Shown piece by piece: positions 48,067 to 60,330 of a stretch of DNA of 64,000 nucleotides. Both the position numbers and the translations under genes were made by a program. Origin of the DNA: Cryptomeria japonica (lineage: Eukaryota; Streptophyta; Pinopsida; Cupressales; Cupressaceae). The notes under the pieces are model-generated. The model was given only the letters and a program-made list of their open reading frames with translations, was not told the DNA's origin and did no database searches. The DNA is taken from positions 203,941,113 to 204,005,112 of the forward strand of contig NC_081408.1 in NCBI RefSeq assembly GCF_030272615.1. The letters are read 5' to 3'. Positions within the stretch are counted from its first letter, which is position 1, and each line of letters begins with the position of its first letter.

Positions 48067-48379
48067 CATTGATGGCAACACTCATGAGAAAAATCCAAAA
48101 ACTATTGTCCAAAAAATGAAATCCAAAAGAAGTGTGCTCCCTCTGAGCAAGTGATCTCTTCTATGCATTTATTTTTCTCCATACAACTCCCCCTTTGACA
48201 TCAATGGCAAAGGATGTCAAAAATAACTAAAGAATACATGAGTTCTACCTCATAGCCTGTAATCGGTTATGTACAAGTTGAAAAATATCTACCAAAATTA
48301 GATTCAGGTTCTGTATGAATTTGTTATTGTCAAAAATAATAATTTATGTCTGCTGGATCAAGCCGGTTAGATAGTGCAT

Positions 48380-51300
48380 CTATTGCTCCGGTGACCATTT
48401 TCCTTGAATTGTTGCCTTTGATAGCTCAACCTGCTGAGTAATAAGATTGTTCAATCTTGGATGAAGTTTTCTTTTTAGTTCCTGGGCCTTTAACCTTATC
48501 CTTATTTTCTCTTTCTCAAGTTTCTCTAACTTTTCCTCATAAACTGCCATTTCTTGTTCAAAAATTGAGGTAAGTCCCAAAGAACCTATCATATTGTCCA
48601 CAATGTCATCTATCTCCTTTTTTGTCTTCTTAATTTCCTCATCAATATCTCCAGTCAGGTGGTGAGTGTTGCAAGCTTCTCTATACAACTCCTTATATTC
48701 CAAAATTGTTGGGTTAAGTACCGATAATAATGAATCCATGTGGTCAGTACAGTCTTTGATAGTTTTCTCAAAGAATTCACCTTTCTCTTTATCTACTCTT
48801 TCCTAAATAGTTTCCTCATTGACCTTATCTATGGTTAGAATATTTTCAACAATAAATTTGGATAATGTGTCCAATTTACCTAAAGAATCATTAATGTGAT
48901 CTATCTTACAGGTTGGTGCAATCATCTTCAAAATAGGTAATGTGTCCTTAATAGCCTTAAATGCTAAGGCATTGCAATCTATTATCCTCTTAATTGAATC
49001 CAAAAGAACATCTGTTACATTAGTGGGTCTAAGTTCTCGAGTGGATGTGCTTGGTTTTGCAATGGATTTCCTTTCAATAGATACTTGCCCAATTACCTTA
49101 ACTATTTCTTCCTTATTTCCATCAATTGCTTCCTCTTTATTTACATTTTATGTCAGCTTCCCACTATGTGTTACTACCTCTGCTTCTTCTAGTTTTCCAG
49201 TCTATGTAAATACCTCTGCATCTTTCAGTTCTCTGTCTTCGGTTTCTTAGTGTTATTTACCTTAGCCTTTGTTGGTATCTCTATGTTCTAAGAGTCAACA
49301 GTGTGTGCCGGTGACTTAGAGATCTCACTGTTCTTAGCATCAACTGCCTTAACCTCTACAGTCTCTTTATCCACAATAATGTTAAAATCTTGTGTATCAA
49401 TATTCATAGTGAAAAGAATTTCAGAATCCGGGTTAGTGTCATCATGTGTTACTTCTTCATTTGCCTTATCCAGTTTACTATCTGTATGTATCAGTGTATC
49501 TAAAGTTATTGGCGGAGTATCTTGTGCTGGTGGAGGAATGCTATCTGTGACCTTTATAACAGGTATACTACCAATTTTTCTTTTACCTTTGTCCTTTTGG
49601 TATACCTTCACAAAATATTTATCCATTTTCTGTCTCTCCCTTTCCTCTTTCTTATCTTTTTCAACAAAAAATATGTCCCATTTGTCTACAGTTTTATCAG
49701 CTATTTCTTTCACTCTCCCAGCCATTAGGCTAACCTTCTGGTGACCACTCACAAAAACTGACCGGTTTTCTTCAGAAATTAGTTCATCAATTTCCTCTTT
49801 AGAATTAACAGGGTGCATTGCCAATAATGATTCAACTTTAAAATTTTTATCTAATTCCATCACAAACATTCTTTTAGCCTATAACCTTAGATACAATTCA
49901 TTCGGTAGATCATCTACAACTTCAATCAAAACCTTCTTATAGATGTCTAGGTGCAAAATAATACTAGCCTCTATTGTGTCCTTGTCAAAATCTTTGTAAG
50001 AATGATATAATTTTCCCACATTACTGAGATTACCTTCTTGTGTTATCTCATTTACCAGTTCCTCCGGTGTAAGGGTATTGGGTCTCTTAGTTTGTTTCTT
50101 CTTAGGAGTTAGCTTTTTCTTAGGCTCCCTTACAACCTGTTGCTTCTTCCTTAAAGTTCTTTCCCTTTTAGGAGAAGGAGAAGGTACCGGTGAGGGTTTT
50201 CTCTTCTTCCTTTCAACTCTCTTGAAATCAGCAAATTTTCCACTGTTTGTATCTGAAGAAATGAGAACCAGTGAAACATGATCTACTAGTTTCAATCCTT
50301 CTAGTTCACTAATAGATATACCACTCAAGTTCATTGCATTTTCCTTAACCTCCTTATCCATCTTGGATACATCTCAGATGAATTTTTCCCTTCTTCTCTA
50401 CTCCTGCATCAAAACAACACTCTCAATGGTCTCAGCATTACCGAAAATTTCTTAGATGGTTCGTTAGGTGCATCTAGAATTGTTTTAGCATATGCTTCAA
50501 GAATATTAAGATCAACTTCATATCCCATTTTTGTTATCCAAATAGTTCTGGGAGTAACAACTTCCATCCATGTTTCATCACATTTGATTACAAAACATAT
50601 TTTCTTGTCATACCTGTCTACAATGCTCTGTGGTATCCTTTCTCTAGCCTTCATCTTAGTTTGGAAGTTTTTGAAGTAGTCTGCTATAATGTTGTCACTA
50701 TTAGAGCCAATACCGGTAATAGCTTCCATGATTTGTTTGCCTACCGGGATGTCATATCCAAAGTCCTTATGACCAATGTCGGGTATCTCTTTGGTGAAGT
50801 AAAGCATCAAACACAAAAGTAGGTTGCCAAAATGGAATGTCCCCTTCTTGTCACCCTTAATCTTTTTTAGGCTATCTATCAGTTCATCCTTAAGCCATTC
50901 ATAGATATCAATCCTAGCATTGTTCTTAACCATCTCATATGCACTATGAATAAATAAGCTGGAAATAGAATTTAATCTATTTGCATGACTTACCCTATAG
51001 CCAAGTACCATGCTCACATATCTCACATTTGCATTAGTAATGTCATTAACCCTAAGAGATTTGTTGTCGGATGTGGCTCCGGTTAGGTCCATAACACCCT
51101 TGTTAGGTATCTTCTTTGCTTTGTTGGGCCTACTACCAATTGAGGGTAAACTAGTAACTGCCTTGATTGCTTCCTTTGAGATTGTAAAGACAGAGTCTAG
51201 CCATATAAACTCTCCATGAACTCTTCTTAGTACAAGATGAACTACCTCCTTTGGAAATCTAGGTATGTTCAGAATTTCAAAAAATCCTAAGTCTCCTATA

Positions 51301-51578
51301 ATCTTGTGCTCTGGTTTAACCAAACCTTGTTCATCAATAATAACATCATTGTACATGTTCTTTAAGTTACCAGACCCTAAATTTTCTATGTTGCAGTGAA
51401 TATAAATTCACGGGTCTTTGGCAAAAGTGACTGCTTTCAAAATTTTTGAAAAAGATCTGATAGAATCATCTTGCTTGACAATTTCAGGGATGATGTTAAA
51501 TATGGGTCTAGGTCGCTTAATGTTCTCTACCACAGTAGGGTTTGCAATAAACTCAGGTACAAAAGATGAAGATGCCAT
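48380..51578 (-). pseudogene. N1 ORF-B: long frame of unknown function
   Basis: Starts M-A-S-S-S-F-V-P-E-F at 51578. One TGA (51408-51410) precedes a 315-codon open part (51356-50409) with F-F-E-I-L-N-I-P-R-F, then F-T-I-S-K-E-A-I-K-A-V-T-S-L-P and L-L-L-C-L-M-L-Y-F. After a frame change near 50430 come a basic segment rich in K-K and P-S-P (50230-50080, a likely nuclear localisation signal), then K-E-E-I-D-E-L (49800) and Glu/Lys-rich text (49690-49580). After further stops and a frame change near 49030 there is a coiled coil (48739-48400). The total is roughly 1060 codons. The segment around T-S-L-P-S-I-G loosely recalls the V-x-G-L-P-x-x-G core of plant transposon-associated proteins, but I recognise no family and assign no function. 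Confidence 0.7.
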
Positions 51579-51969
51579 TTCTAAAGATAAATACCTCTTA
51601 CTTGAAATTTTTGAATGCCTGAAAAACACTTTGCTTCTTTGCCTTAGGATGCCTTTTCTCTCTCTTTACACTCTTCAAATGCTTGGATGCTTGGTGGATT
51701 GAGATAAGGGTTTTCCAGTTATTTATAACCAAAAATTCTTCAAAAACCACATTAAATGCTTTGCGGGTTAATTGAAATCTTAACACATCTATCGGTAAAG
51801 AAGAAATGTGTCTTCTTACCATCAACCGAGGGTAGAATGCATGATTTTCATTTTGCTGCCATACTCCCTAAGGATTATTCCTTAGTTAGATGAAGAATCT
51901 CCTACCAGTGGAGGGTTACTCTATTCTACTGGTGTAGCGATAGATTCATCAACTCTCTGATCTCTCTTA

Positions 51970-52994
51970 TTAATCTATTGTTTTGAAAAATCTTTCTTTA
52001 TTTCATTTACCTTTTCTTTTCCCTTCTCATTAGATCCTTTATTGTTCAACGATATAGTATTTCTTCTACAAAAAATTTTAATATTCCCAATCATGTTACA
52101 TGCATAACAAGTTACATTATTCCTCTAAATAGATTTTCCATATCCCTGACCGGTTTGTGCTCTGCATTGATTAGATAAATGTCCAAATCTACCACAAACA
52201 TAGTATTTCACATTCATTCTACAATTTTCTGAATTGTGACCAACTTTATTGCATTCAGAACATTGATCAGTCGGTAAGTTTGTATTCTGATTATTTCTAA
52301 ATCTGCATTGATTTTATCTATGACCAAATTTGTTGCAATTGATACATTTCCCATTAAATTTATAAGCATTAGGTTGTCTTACCGGTTTTCTATGATCTTG
52401 ACTATTTGCAGTCCTGGAACTTTCTCCATCTTCAAATCCAAGTCCAATTGTATCTCCATCAGATTTTTGTCTTTTCAACATGTCATCAAGCCTTTCTAAA
52501 CTTTTCTTGAATTTGTCTTTGTATTCATTTACAGTGATCAACTCATTTTCTAGACTGCCAATTTTTCTCCTAAGCTCCTCTTTATCATGTTGCATGTGAA
52601 TCAATTTTTTCTTTAGCATATCATTCTCATGACAAAGTCTTAGATTTTCATTTGCTCCATCATTAAGTTTCCTAGTCAACTCTTCTTCATTCTTATTTTT
52701 GTCTTCAATATCCTTACATAGCCTCATGGTTAAATCTTACATTTCATTCCTTATGTTAGTGTTCTCTTGCCTCAACTTCTCTGCAATGTCATTAAGAGTT
52801 TCCTTTTCATCATCATGTTTCTGCATTTGCTCATGAAGTTCCTTTCTCTTGTTTTGTGCTATAACCAAGTTCTCCTAAAGTCCTTTAATGAATTCCTTAG
52901 TAGTCCTTAGATCATCTTCAAGTTTTATATTCTTCAATTTTTCTGCCTCAAAATCTTCAAGAGCTCCTTCCAACCGTTTTCTCAAATTCTCCAT
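51970..52994 (-). pseudogene. N1 ORF-A: coiled-coil protein with a zinc-knuckle array
   Basis: ATG at 52994, 58 bp from the primer site. The first 180 residues are a long Glu/Lys/Leu coiled coil. Then come four C-x2-C-x4-H-x4-C positions at about 52335-52290, 52265-52225, 52210-52170 and 52115-52070. The second is complete (C-S-E-C-N-K-V-G-H). The first contains a stop, the third has Tyr for its first Cys and the fourth has Asn for His. Stops near 52880, 52738, 52304 and 52128; all lie in one frame without frameshift. It is probably a nucleic-acid-binding gag-like protein that lacks the usual capsid domain. Copia gag normally has one knuckle, so an array is unusual. Confidence 0.75.
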
Positions 52995-53051
52995 TAGTAC
53001 TGGTTTCAGAATCTTCCTCAAGTTATTAGTATTTTGCAAATAGAGGACCAG

Positions 53052-53063
53052 GCTCTAATACCA
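53052..53063 (-). other. N1 primer binding site
   Basis: The minus strand reads TGGTATTAGAGC, the initiator tRNA-Met type site of copia elements with one C to T change, two bases from the LTR. Confidence 0.85.
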
Positions 53064-53065
53064 AT

Positions 53066-53885
53066 TGTTAGATGCAATGACAATCCCAAAGACACTGAGA
53101 GGGGGTGAATCAGTGTCCAACCAATTTGTGTGATATTTGATTTATTTTGAACTTTGCAACTTAAATTAATGTACAGGTAAACAAGCAATAGTGTAGCAAA
53201 TAGAAATAATAGAGACAACATAAATGCACACCATAACACAAGATGTTTTGGCAAGGAAACCCAGTGTGTGAAAAACCTCAGTGGGATTTGTGACCCACAA
53301 TATTTACTGACTGGCCAATATGAATAAATATTAATTACAACATGGGCCTACACATGCAGGAAGGCCAACAACCTAGAGCTCATTGCTCAAAAGAAGAGTC
53401 TCACTAACTACAAAATGGATAATTAAATCCAATACAATGTACTGCTCAAAATAGCATCTGCAATGCTTGATTCAGTACTGGTTTAAGCTCTGAAAGAAAA
53501 CTTAACCAAAAACCTTTCCGATGAATGATATTCACTTACATAACGTATCTGCCTTATTAAAAAATCCTTTCGTTATCTTCTACATAATATTCTTCTATTC
53601 CATGGTGTTACAAAAATGACTTATTAGATCTCATACATATATGAGTCTTTACAATACATCATGTCGGCTTACAAATAATTAATTATATTTACAATATGAT
53701 TCACATAAACAAAACTTGTCTCCTGTCGATTTGAGTGTCGGTATGGTAATTTGGATGTTGGTGAATGTACCTGTCGGTGCCTGTAGATGACGTTTGTGTT
53801 GCCGATGAATGTTTAGAAGCTTGTTACTAGTTGGTTGCCATCAATGACAACCGCAACCATTCTCATTGAGTGTAGAATGCCAACA
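53066..53885 (-). repeat. N1 5' LTR
   Basis: 820 bp partner of 47217-48052. It is followed outside by TGCCC (53886-53890), the second half of the target duplication, after which the G4 PMD text resumes. Confidence 0.95.
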
Positions 53886-55469
53886 TGCCCTATGGGTGCG
53901 ACAAACATATGCACAAAGGACTCATCTATGACATACGAGCCATGGAGAGACACAGGAGAGTATACTCTCGGGGTCGAAGCATGCTTGCACATCTCTATCA
54001 AGAACTTGCGGAGTATGTGTTCAGACAAGGATGACGCCTAATAAAATTCACACTACTATATGTATGGGTGATTGAGCATATTACCTACAGTAGGCCTAGT
54101 GGAGCCCCCATAGAGCTAGCCCTAGAGTAGTGTAGGGTATATGCTTATCCTCTTACCCATGAGTGGAAATTTGGTGATCTCCTATATTGGAGGTTGAGAT
54201 TGGATAGATTGATAGTGGGTGGGATCATATGGACACCCTACCTCAGGATGTCCATGTGGGAAGGGTAATCCAAACAAATGTTTAGCATGCAGAGGAACTA
54301 TCTACTAGAGGGATGATATAGCCACATAGTTTCTCCCTTCTATTTTGACCAAGTTTGGTAGTAGTTCAGGTTTGAGCAAGGAATTCCTATTGACATGATT
54401 GTATATATCAAAGAATCATGAGTGATGTCGAGGCTAGGATCCATTCCTAGGCCTACTAGTGATGAGATCAACATCAAAAATTCAGATAGGTCAGATTAGG
54501 ACATAGTGACAAATTATAGAGATGATTCAGGCATGTACCTACTATACATCAAATTGTGGGGAAGAACTTACCTTCGAGCCATTTTCCCATTAGACTTCCT
54601 TGGAGGGAACCCCAAACCATGGAGATAGTCAGGCGACGGAGAGGGATCTGATGCATTCGAGGAGGATTTAGATGATCAGGGTGATGACACAAAGGAGCAG
54701 GATGCAGGTGGAGCTGGAGGCGATCCTGATATGGGATAGGGAGATCAGGATGGAGATGATTAGGAGGAGGAGGAGGAGGAGGAGTTAGGTACATTTCATC
54801 ACTCTAGGGAGGATACCAGAGTCCTATGTCCACCGAGTCTCCTACTAAAGGAAGAGAGGGATCCCATAAGGGGTCATGATCCTTATCCCCATTGGTCCAC
54901 ACTAACTGTATAACTATAACATGAGCGCAGAGAGCTTAGAGGGCCCTAGTCTTAGGTAGTCGCTATCCATGATCCCCACTGGTGAGAAGAAGATCTAGGT
55001 AATGTGCCTTGTTATTGATTAACATATGTATCTTACGTCCTTTAGATTTGATGATATAGAATGTTACTGATGAAAATATTCTTTCTATCTTGTAGCTACC
55101 ATCTAGGAGTGGCGTTCTTTGATTCAGAATGCAGTGAGAGACCTTATTGTGCCTGCATACATTCTGATTTCCTCATAGATAGAACATAGATCCCAGAGGA
55201 ATGTAGGATGACACAAGGACATTTTCTCCCCTATTCAGATGAAGGTTGAGGTCCTATGAGAGAGATTACGATAGACAGAGTGTGACCTAGCAACTTCACA
55301 GATAGAGGTAGCAACATACCGAGGGATCATGATGGAAAGAGATCATAGGAGATCCTTGGGGAGTCACTCGCGGTCCATATAAGGATACACCAATATGGGG
55401 CCACTCCAACGGCCAGATCAGGAGGGGGCATCTAGCCACCATCCTCCAGCTCCTAGTCCTAGGAGATGA
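53886..55469 (+). pseudogene. G4 antisense PMD gene, second part
   Basis: Continues the PMD after N1: W-V-I-E-H-I near 54070 (compare W-A-F-E-H-I in G1), R-P-S-G-A-P-I-E-L, then L-L-Y-W-R-L-R-L-D-R-L near 54180. An acidic, Gly-rich stretch with a Glu run follows (54640-54795). A likely intron lies at 54999-55095. A coiled-coil part has Y-R-G-I-M-M-E-R-D-H-R-R (55315-55350), and the tail ends P-S-P-R-R and TGA at 55467-55469. The same domain order as G1 and G2. Many stops; not functional as it stands. Confidence 0.75.
54999..55095 (+). other. Candidate intron in the G4 antisense PMD gene
   Basis: The plus strand reads TCTAG|GTAATG at the left edge and ATTCTTTCTATCTTGTAG|C at the right edge, 97 bp apart. 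A branch-point-like TTACTGATG (about 55052-55060) lies inside. AT-rich with a pyrimidine-rich 3' end, as in plant introns. An intron on this strand would survive passage through the element's own RNA, because that RNA carries the complement. Confidence 0.45.
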
Positions 55470-56044
55470 TTTTGATGTATTGATGTATATATGATGAGAC
55501 TCATGATTATGTTATTTTTAAAGGCTTAAACAATGTACACATTGCTTAGATTATAAGTAACATATTGAGTAATGAGCATGTATATCTAATTTAATTTCCA
55601 TGTGACTTATTTCTCAATGCTTCAATGATTAAATTGATACATGTGTAATTAAATTAAATAACTAAGTATTTAAACAAATACTACTTTGATGATGTAAAAG
55701 AAGAATGTATTAAGCCTATGATTTAATTAACTCTAATTAAACACAACATGATATAATTGTACTTAACACATAAGAAATTGTATAACATTCGAACATATAT
55801 GAAATGTAAATCCATTACAATTTACATAAAAAGAATCCAAGACAAACAATATAGTAATAAGATATGCTTGTGAAGAATGAAGTAATGTAGATCAAATAGT
55901 ACAACATTATTTAATCCTACATATTTTAATGAGGACATGCTAACATATTACCCAATTTTAAGAAAAAGAAATAAAGAGAACAAAAAGAAGAATAGAAAGA
56001 GATAGAGAGAGAAAGAGAGAGAGAGAGAGAGAAAAAGAGAAATA
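55470..56044. repeat. G4 spacer between PMD gene and pol, with GA-rich microsatellite
   Basis: AT-rich, no gene. A purine run (GA)n with A insertions lies at about 55965-56042, ending just before the integrase tail. Confidence 0.7.
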
Positions 56045-56236
56045 GAACTAGGCATAGTATCTATAAAGGTGCATAGCATTTATGGGTTCCTTGAGAGGCG
56101 TACCTTCCATATATGCTATCCTGTAAGCACCTGATCCATAGAACTCGACCATGATGTATGGTCTAGGCCAATTAGGACTGAAATTTCCTTTCTCCTCAGG
56201 TAAGGCATTCACATTGCGCTAATTCTCATAAAGGAC
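56045..56236 (-). pseudogene. G4 integrase C-terminal tail (GPF/Y module)
   Basis: The minus strand reads L-Y-E-N-stop-R-N-V-N, then F-S-P-N-W-P-R-P-Y-I (the GPF/Y position), G-S-G-A-Y-R-I-A and N-A-M-H-L at the end. G1 and G2 have the same order. Separated from the rest of integrase by S1, whose left half of the duplication is AGGAC at 56232-56236. Confidence 0.85.
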
Positions 56237-56678
56237 TGTCATGCCCAAAATCTATGGCAAAAACAGAACAATTTTTTTTTTTAAAAGATACTAATTTAAT
56301 TAACAGGTTCACTCTTGCGACAAACGTTAAAGAAATTTTCATTATTAAACTCAAGCTAATTCCGAAACGAACTAAGCATCGTTTAATCGTTAAATTTTAA
56401 TTGCGGAAACCCTACTAGATAAATTCTATCTCCAAGAGATACTTAGTCAATAGTCTTATTGAATTATTTAAACTGAAGGAAATAGGAAAGATATTTAATT
56501 TATCCTCCAATATGACTATATTCTCTTTACAATTCTTTTATATTTCTCCTTATAATTCATCCCAATATTAAAATCAAGATTTTTTTTTTTAAATATATAC
56601 ATATATACATATTTGTATATGCATATATATATATATATATATATAAATTAATTACTTATTCTCAATACTTCAAGATTC

Positions 56679-56735
<57 letters not shown>

Positions 56736-59229
56736 CATCTATAAAATAAGCTTATAAATCAATGCTAACTATAATACAATTTAGAGTATTATTCAAAGAT
56801 TCATTATACTTTTTCTGGAAATAAAGAAATTCATTCATTATTTTTTTTTTTCTAATAAAATATTCACATAAAACAACTTTTTTCCATTTAAAATACTTAA
56901 AAGCTTCCAGCTTAAATAAACTTCTAATTTGCCTCAATTAAAAATATAGGTAAAATCTAAATGAAAACAATTCTTTTATTTCTTTCCATAATACAAGAAG
57001 CTTTGCATGCAACACAAATTAACTTTTCTTTTTCAAATAAACCAGAAGTAGAAATAACAAGCTTTTCTTTTTTAAAACATTTCTAAATATTCTACCAATT
57101 TACAAAATGTTTTCTCTGAATAGTCACAACAATAAAACTTCAAGTCTACTTTCACAAAATACAACTTGCTTCTCTTTTCTATGAATGAGGCATATTTCTA
57201 TAACAACTTTAAACAAACATCTACAACTAATCTCAAGTATCTTCAATAACAATCTTCTGTATCTCTTTCATGGTTCCTATTCTCTTTCCTCTGATTTTCC
57301 TGCATAATAGAAAACACAAATATGACCACGGAGTGCTCACCTCCCAGCCTAGGCTAACTGGTAGCCACCCCCGAGCTCGGAGAACCAAATCCTAGACGGG
57401 TTACAAACAAGAAAACACATAGAAAGCAATGCATACAGACTCACTTTCAGACACATTCCCAACTTGGCTTTCACAACACCACACTCTGGTGATGAATATT
57501 TTCAATGGGTGGTAGTGGACCAAATACCCTGAGGAGAACTGCAAGTATGAAATAAACAAGAAGCCACCTCATGGCACAATAAAAATATCAAGAATCTCAA
57601 CCCCTTAATCCTTATGCCCCCCAAAGGCATTCTAGCCTTATATCCCTCCTTATGACCCCCATTGCACAAACAAGCCATGCAGCAAGGGTCACACAAAGAT
57701 CCCTTGTGATCGCTCTCAAAAGAGTCTCTCACTCGAGGGCTGTCACTGCTACCACCCTCAAGATCCTCTTCTCTCCCAAGAGTAAGAGATCTTGAGAAAA
57801 CTCCCAAAACACAACATTTTCATAAGGTAAAAATACCAAGAGATTTTCAAACATAAACTTTCAAGAACACAGATTTCTTATACAAACAACTTCCAGACAT
57901 AAACAAGAAGAAGATATTAAAAGTAAAAAAATTGAAACCAACCTTCATCTGCCCAAAGGTTATTATGATATCTGATGAAGAGCTGCCCAATCCACAAATC
58001 TTTTTCCTTCTACCCTTATTCAATTTCTCTATTCCATAACATTATTTTCCTTCCAATTTTTTTTTCTTCTGTCTCCAAAATGGAGAGTGGGTGATTACCC
58101 TACTATTCCCAAAAATCTTCCTTAAGAAGCTCTCTCACTGAGTTCTCACAGGATTCTCAAAAAAAAACAAAAAGAAGAAAGAAAGCAAAAATGCAAAAAG
58201 ACTCTCCTTCCCAAAAGGAAAAATCTTGATTTGATTTCACTTCAATTTTCAATTTTCGCTCAACTCAAAAAAGCCAATTTTTAAAGCATTAAAAAGGTCA
58301 TAATAAAGTAGAAACTTGCCTAAAATTACCCCTAACCCCTAGGTATACCTTATGGGCTTTAGGAAACCCTATTAAACTACCCCTAGGTGTTCATTTAACC
58401 CATTTTAAACCCCTCTGAAGTTTATTTTCGGGTCAAACATAAGTTGACCACTCCAAATATTATATTCCCAAAGTATTTATGACAACACATTAATTTATTT
58501 AAGAAACTATAATTAAACACTTTCCTTCCAAGAGACAAAATAATTAAATTTAAATACACGTGTCAAGTGACACAATTAAAACATTTTTACAAAAATAAAA
58601 CATGAAACTGTCTCTTGAGGTTTTTACACATTAAAATTTAATTAACACTTTAACACTCATGCAGCATATACAGTTACGAATAAAATACAACACAAACGGG
58701 GTGTTGTCTCTCCAAATAGACAAACCCTGGCTTTACGAACATACATAAGTCTAGGTTTGATTCTCCGTAATTTTCCATGGTCACATCGTAAATTTCCTGC
58801 GCATCTCAATTTACACATTAGTACTTCCAAATAACCAAATATAATATAATTCAATACTATAACAATGCACATCATCACTTGCATACAATTTTCATCTGCC
58901 CAGATTGAATACATCTTTTATCAAGCAAATTCACATAAGCAATTTCATCCCAATTCACATAAACTAAACATACATCATGGTTCTATATTCAGAGTAAAGT
59001 CCTGCAAATTCAATAATGACATCTAACATTGCAATATCATCCTATCTAACAATTATGTAGTGTTCTATCTCATAAAGCATGTAAGTAAATCATCAAATCA
59101 TAGCAATGTTATCCAAGTCCCGAAATCATATAAATTCTAAGTCTCAAAATGTATCAAAATAAAGTATCCATAATAGTCTAAAATATAAAATCCACTGAAT
59201 GTCAGACTAAGTCGAGGTGAGGCCTCACA
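56237..59229 (+). mobile_element. S1: giant solo LTR, 2993 bp
   Basis: Begins TGTCATGCCC and ends CCTCACA, flanked by an exact 5-bp duplication AGGAC (56232-56236 and 59230-59234). No primer site, polypurine tract or coding region lies inside, and no internal LTR repeat was seen, so it is most simply a solo LTR left by recombination. The TGTCA(T/C)GCCC opening and large size are typical of chromovirus LTRs of the Del/Tekay kind (family guess from general knowledge). It contains (TA)n runs at about 56618-56644 and 56680-56731. Orientation is taken from the TGTCATGCCC end. Confidence 0.8.
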
Positions 59230-59234
59230 AGGAC

Positions 59235-60330
59235 TATATCCTCTACCTAGAAAGAATGTTGAATAACCTTATCATTGTAGCTTCGTTGCAAAGTTTTATG
59301 ATACACTTGAATATGTTCAAGGTTATTTATATGTCCTTCATCGAGCATCTCAAGTTGTTGAAGTGTTTTCTCCCTATAGGAATCATCATCCACTATACCC
59401 CTAAGAGAAAATCTCAAAGATAAAATTTCTAATTCCAAAGGCATAATAACATCATCACCATAAACAAGATTATAAGGGATACAACCCATTGCAACACGTA
59501 CACTCGTGTGGTAGGCCCACAGAGCATAGGTTAATTAAGTATGCCAATCCTTACCATGCTTATTTATATTATTTTGAAGAGTTTGTTCAATTATCCTATT
59601 AGAAGATTCAGCTTGACCATTTGATTGAGGATAGTAAGGTGTAGAAAATTTATGTTGAAAATGATATTTCTCGAGAAACTTCTTCACATCCTTATTTTTG
59701 AATGATGTTCCATTTTCTGAATCTAAGGCGAAAGGTATCCCAAATCGAGAAATGATGTTTTCCAAAATGAATTGACAAATTACTTCAGAGGCAGTGGATC
59801 GAAGAGGAATTAATTCCACCCACTTCGTAAAGTAATCAGTGGTAGTTATGATGAAAGTATGTCCTTGAGATGAAGGAGGAGATATTTTACTAACAAGATC
59901 CAAACCCCATTTAGAAAAGGGCCAAGATGCTACTTGTGGTCGAATATCTTGTGAAGGGACATGGATCAAATTTCTATGTTGCTAACACTGATGACATTAT
60001 TTAACAAACGTAAAGGAATCTCTCTCCATGGTTTGGAAATAATATCCCATTTGGAGCAATCTCTAAAGTAAAGAGAAATAGGGACCTCAGCCTTGTTTAA
60101 GCATCAAAGAAGAAGACCATTATAACCCCTCCTATAAAGAACATTACAAAGGATAATGTATCTAACAACCAATTTGTCAACCCTAGCCCTAGTATTCTTA
60201 TTCGCAGAGTCAGGAAAGGTACCATCACTCAAATATCTTACGACATGTGAGTATTTTGTCAGAATATATAATGCAACAATATGCCACATCACTAGAATTA
60301 TCAACAATAGTCAGGGAAGTAAGGTTGTGA
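59235..60330 (-). pseudogene. G4 integrase
   Basis: Catalytic core near 59969-59535: W-G-L-D-L (first Asp), D-S-E-N-G where G1 has T-D-N-G (second catalytic Asp changed to Glu), and S-N-G-Q-A-E-S-S-N (Glu kept). The linker Y-N-L-V-Y-G-D-D and L-E-I-L-S-L-R-F-S-L lies at 59470-59400. The zinc region (60000-60160) is decayed with several stops. It ends at the S1 insertion just after V-E-D-I-V-L. More diverged from G1/G2 than those are from one another. Confidence 0.88.

Larger units (their letters stand above)
47217..53885 (-). mobile_element. N1: non-autonomous LTR retrotransposon with two orphan reading frames
   Basis: 6669 bp. LTRs 47217-48052 (836 bp) and 53066-53885 (820 bp), both TGTTAG...CCAACA in plus-strand reading. 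Primer site next to the right LTR, polypurine tract next to the left LTR. Target duplication TGCCT / TGCCC (one mismatch). Internal 5.0 kb holds a coiled-coil zinc-knuckle protein and a long frame of unknown kind, and nothing resembling protease, RT, RNase H or integrase. It is therefore non-autonomous and must have used enzymes from a partner. The copia-type primer site suggests a copia helper. Confidence 0.9.

Noticed and set aside
57502-57807. 101-codon minus-strand frame inside S1
   Set aside because: No recognisable domain, lies in a solo LTR, and the codon pattern gives no support.
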